Shown here in pieces: positions 6,700-9,286 of a DNA stretch of 9,286 bases (positions are counted from its first letter, which is position 1; every line of letters begins with the position of its first letter). The notes beneath the pieces were generated by a model, which did no database searches, had not been told where the DNA came from, and saw only the letters and a list, made by a program, of their open reading frames with translations. A program made the position numbers and the translations under genes. This stretch comes from Nocardioides sp. (lineage in GTDB: Bacteria > Actinomycetota > Actinomycetes > Propionibacteriales > Nocardioidaceae), in assembly GCA_029264225.1 (NCBI GenBank), contig JARICB010000258.1:1-9286 (forward strand), given 5' to 3'.

Positions 6700-8584
6700 C
6701 GTGAAGCACCTGGCCGTCGGCGATGGCCGTCACGTCTTCCACGATGCCACGGGCGATGGTCTGGGCGTCGAGACCGACTCGGTGGAGGATCACGTCGCGC
6801 TTGGCATGGTCGAGGAACTCCTGCGGGATGCCGTGGAGACGCACGGGGGTCGTGACGCGCTCGTCGTTGAGGGTCTGGAGCAGCGCGGTGCCGCAGCCAC
6901 CGACCCGACCGTTGTCCTCGATGCTGATCACCAGCGCGTGCTGGCGTGCAAGGTCGACGATGGCGGGATCGACCGGCTTGACCCAGCGCGGGTCCACCAC
7001 CGTGACACCGATCCCCTGCGCGCTCAGTCGCTCCGCCACGTCGATGGCGACGGTGCACATGGAGCCAACGGCCACGACGAGCACGTCGCGATCACCCGAA
7101 CGAACGAGCACGTCGGCGCCGCCGGCCTTGTCGATCGTGTCAATGTCAGCCGGCGGTGGGCCCTTGGGGAAACGGACGACGGTGGGGGCGTCATCGACCT
7201 CGATGGCCTCGTTGAGCAGTTCCTGGAGTCGGGTCACGTCACGGGGCGCCGCCAGGCGCAGACCCGGGACGATCTGCAGGATCGACATGTCCCACATGCC
7301 GTTGTGGCTGGCGCCGTCGTCACCGGTGACGCCGGAGCGGTCCAGGACGAAGGTGACGCCGCACTTGTGGAGGGCCACATCCATCAACACCTGGTCGAAG
7401 GCACGGTTGAGGAAGGTGGCGTAGACGGCGAACACCGGGTGTAGGCCACCCATCGCCAACCCGGCCGCCGACGTGGTCGCGTGCTGTTCGGCGATGCCGA
7501 CGTCGAAGGTGCGCAGCGGCCATTCCCTCTGGAACGCGTCGAGCCCGACGGGGTGCATCATCGCAGCCGTGATCGCGACGATGTCCTTGCGGCGGGCGCC
7601 GATGTCGAGCATCGCGTCGGAGAAGTGGTCGGTCCAGATGCGTCCCTTGGGCTTCTCGGCCCCGGTCTGCACGTCGAAGGGCCCCGGCGCATGGAACTGG
7701 TCCGCCTCGTGCCGCTCGGCCGGGTCGTAGCCGAATCCCTTGCGGGTGATGGCGTGCACGATGACGGGTCCGCCGAATCGCTTGGCGTTGGTCAGGGCCT
7801 GCTCCATCGCCACCCGGTCGTGGCCGTCCACGGGGCCGACGTACTTAAGACCGAGGTCCTCGAAGAGGCCCTGAGGCGCCAAGGCGTCCTTCATGCCCTT
7901 CTTGACCGCATGCAGGGCGTCATAGGCGGCCGACCCGACGCCCGGCAGGGCGTTGAGGCGCTTCTTGACCAGGTCGAGCACCTGCTCGTAGCGCGGGTTG
8001 GTGCGCAACGCCGTCAGCGCGGTGGCCAGACCACCGATGGTCGGGGTGTAGGAGCGCTCGTTGTCGTTGACGACGATCACCAGCCGGCTGGTCTTGGCGA
8101 TCGCGATGTTGTTGAGGGCCTCCCAGGCCATGCCCCCGGTCAGCGCCCCGTCGCCGATGACGGCGACGACGTGGCGGTTCTCCCCGCGGATCGCGTAGGC
8201 CTTGGCCAGTCCGTCGGCGTAGGACAGGGAGGTGGAGGCGTGGGAGTTCTCGACGATGTCGTGTGCAGACTCGGCTTGGCTCGGGTAGCCGCTGAGGCCA
8301 CCCTCCTGCCGCAGGGTGGCGAAGTTGGCCGCCCGACCCGTGACGAGCTTGTGGACGTAGGACTGGTGCCCGGTGTCGAAGACCACCCGGTCGCGGGGTG
8401 AGTCGAAGACCCGGTGGATGGCGAGGGTCAGTTCAACGACGCCCAGGTTGGGGCCGAGGTGGCCACTGGTGCGCGCGGTCGTCGAGATCAACAGGTCGCG
8501 GATCTCCGCGGCCAACTGGTCGAGTTGGTCGGCAGAGAGCCCCCGCAGGTCATGCGGGGACGAGACCGAGTCGAGGATGCCCAT
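6680..8584 (-). CDS. dxs: 1-deoxy-D-xylulose-5-phosphate synthase
   Basis: This 634-residue cytoplasmic enzyme condenses pyruvate with glyceraldehyde 3-phosphate using thiamine diphosphate, the first step of the MEP isoprenoid pathway. The length is normal for the family. Motifs in order: [14 protein letters not shown] at 40-53; H73 in [11 protein letters not shown]; the thiamine-diphosphate signature GDGALTGG at 144-151 ending at N173-DN; the catalytic glutamate E366 in DVGIAEQHA; and [18 protein letters not shown] at 415-432. The frame is open far upstream, but that part overlaps the preceding gene; [17 protein letters not shown] matches the usual DXS N terminus, so the ATG at 8582-8584 is chosen. 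No Shine-Dalgarno sequence precedes it; the 16-nt gap after the upstream gene reads TAGACT then a pyrimidine-rich tract. Translation may be coupled to the upstream gene or start on a leaderless transcript. Confidence 0.95.
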   Translation of the reverse strand: MGILDSVSSPHDLRGLSADQLDQLAAEIRDLLISTTARTSGHLGPNLGVVELTLAIHRVFDSPRDRVVFDTGHQSYVHKLVTGRAANFATLRQEGGLSGYPSQAESAHDIVENSHASTSLSYADGLAKAYAIRGENRHVVAVIGDGALTGGMAWEALNNIAIAKTSRLVIVVNDNERSYTPTIGGLATALTALRTNPRYEQVLDLVKKRLNALPGVGSAAYDALHAVKKGMKDALAPQGLFEDLGLKYVGPVDGHDRVAMEQALTNAKRFGGPVIVHAITRKGFGYDPAERHEADQFHAPGPFDVQTGAEKPKGRIWTDHFSDAMLDIGARRKDIVAITAAMMHPVGLDAFQREWPLRTFDVGIAEQHATTSAAGLAMGGLHPVFAVYATFLNRAFDQVLMDVALHKCGVTFVLDRSGVTGDDGASHNGMWDMSILQIVPGLRLAAPRDVTRLQELLNEAIEVDDAPTVVRFPKGPPPADIDTIDKAGGADVLVRSGDRDVLVVAVGSMCTVAIDVAERLSAQGIGVTVVDPRWVKPVDPAIVDLARQHALVISIEDNGRVGGCGTALLQTLNDERVTTPVRLHGIPQEFLDHAKRDVILHRVGLDAQTIARGIVEDVTAIADGQVLHDADRPV

Positions 8585-8592
8585 GGGAAGGG

Positions 8593-8598
8593 AGTCTA
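8593..8598 (-). promoter_or_regulatory. Candidate -10 box TAGACT before dxs
   Basis: On the minus strand TAGACT ends 8 nt before the dxs ATG. Transcription starting at the usual distance would begin at or within a few nucleotides of the ATG, giving a leaderless mRNA, which agrees with the missing ribosome binding site. No clear -35 box is seen. The call is speculative. Confidence 0.3.
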
Positions 8599-8600
8599 TT

Positions 8601-9286
8601 TCATGCCAGGTCATAGACGGCCACTGCCGGCTCGTGCAGGCTGCCCAGCCACACCCGGCCTCGGTGTTCACGGGCGCCGGTGACCATGTGGTAGCCCGGC
8701 TCATCAAGGTCGAGGTCGTGCACCAACGTCCCGGTGTCGTCGTAGGCCTGCACTCGAATGGTCCGCTTCGGCTTGGGCTGCAACGCGTCGGGGATGCGGG
8801 TCGCGGCCCTCCGTATGCGCATCGGCGCGCCCTGGAGGCGCTCAACGACCGGGTCCTTCGGCGAGGCGATGGTGACCCAGACGAGCCCGTCGCTGCCTCG
8901 GGAGATGTTGTCGGGGTAGCCGGGCAGGTCGCGGCACAGGAAGTCGCGTTCGCCCTTGCGGGGGCCGGCGATCCACCAGCGTACGACGGTGCGTGCACCG
9001 GTCTCGGCCACGGCGACGAACTCCTCGTTGGCGCTCAGCGCTACCCCGTTGGCGAACGCCAGGCCGTCGATGACGACGCTGACGTTGCCGTCGAGGTCAC
9101 GTCGCAGAAGCCGTCCGGTGCGGGTGTTCTGGATGAAGTCGTCCTTCCACTCCTGCACTCCGAAGTGCCGCGAGGAGTCGCTGAACCAGATGGTGCCGTC
9201 GCTGGCGATCCCGGCGTTGTTGCAGAACCGCATCGGTACGCCGTCGATGTCAGCGACCAGCGCCTCGACCTCGCCGGTCTCGACGT
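8601..9286 (-). CDS. SMP-30/gluconolactonase/strictosidine-synthase-like beta-propeller protein, 5' end outside the window
   Basis: The frame is open to the window edge, giving about 228 visible residues. The internal ATG at 9231-9233 is not the start, because the upstream codons ([22 protein letters not shown]) already continue the fold. Repeated blades of the type [37 protein letters not shown] and [15 protein letters not shown] are typical of six-bladed propellers of the SMP-30/strictosidine-synthase family. YPDNI and the ANGVALS motif contain the Asn residues that usually bind metal in this family. Members are lactonases or other esterases, and in bacteria their substrates are mostly unknown. 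No export signal can be judged because the N terminus is missing. The TGA at 8601-8603 precedes the dxs ATG by 16 nt, so the two genes are probably cotranscribed. Confidence 0.8.
   Translation of the reverse strand, partial: VETGEVEALVADIDGVPMRFCNNAGIASDGTIWFSDSSRHFGVQEWKDDFIQNTRTGRLLRRDLDGNVSVVIDGLAFANGVALSANEEFVAVAETGARTVVRWWIAGPRKGERDFLCRDLPGYPDNISRGSDGLVWVTIASPKDPVVERLQGAPMRIRRAATRIPDALQPKPKRTIRVQAYDDTGTLVHDLDLDEPGYHMVTGAREHRGRVWLGSLHEPAVAVYDLA

Noticed and set aside
5260..6855. Long plus-strand open frame opposite the lipoprotein gene
   Set aside because: It runs across the boundary of two minus-strand genes with good start, lipobox and family motifs. Its translation matches nothing and has shadow-frame composition.
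8585..8998. N-terminal extension of dxs to position 8998
   Set aside because: The extension overlaps the propeller gene in another frame and is Arg/Ser/Pro/Thr-rich. The family N terminus begins at MGILDSV.
1..9286. CRISPR array, tRNA, rRNA, transposase or phage genes
   Set aside because: No regularly spaced direct repeats, tRNA cloverleaf or recognisable mobility protein was seen on either strand. Nothing in the window encodes an enzyme that could move the palindromic elements.

Overview
The window is high-GC, gene-dense DNA with actinobacterial character: GTG starts, start/stop overlaps, and strong G/C preference at third codon positions. The protein sequences look like those of a Nocardioides-type actinomycete, but the genus is inferred from general resemblance only. 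All identifications rest on motifs read by eye; no database search was run.

Layout. (1) Positions 1-519, plus strand: the C-terminal end of a fatty-acid beta-oxidation enzyme of the 3-hydroxyacyl-CoA dehydrogenase (FadB/FadJ) type. (2) 520-742: an intergenic region with a 74-bp palindromic element (copy 1, 553-626), a small hairpin, a promoter-like TAGACT box and a ribosome binding site. (3) 743-3785, plus strand: a tightly coupled three-gene sugar cassette of nucleotide-sugar dehydrogenase, family 2 glycosyltransferase and NAD-dependent epimerase/dehydratase, joined by 4-base start/stop overlaps (ATGA, GTGA). (4) 3793-3865: a second copy of the palindromic element, which runs into the 3' end of the convergent transporter gene. 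(5) 3849-9286, minus strand: an operon-like run read from right to left of an SMP-30/strictosidine-synthase-like protein (5' end outside the window), dxs (first enzyme of the MEP isoprenoid pathway), a lipoprotein with a zinc-peptidase HExxH motif, and a 12-segment APC-family amino-acid permease.

The sugar cassette probably makes a nucleotide-activated sugar, for example a uronic acid, and transfers it to a surface or lipid acceptor. The minus-strand genes look like ordinary core metabolism and transport.

The most unusual signal is the pair of palindromic elements that bracket the sugar cassette. Their outer arms are nearly identical between copies. Their central hairpin arms differ, but two positions change on both sides so that pairing is kept. 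Each outer arm also carries its own TAAC-N5-GTTA dyad. The right arm of copy 2 supplies the last codons and the stop of the permease gene, next to a hexanucleotide tandem repeat coding for an acidic DS/DA tail. The elements could be repeated terminators, a MITE/REP-like mobile repeat, or a double protein-binding site around a hairpin.
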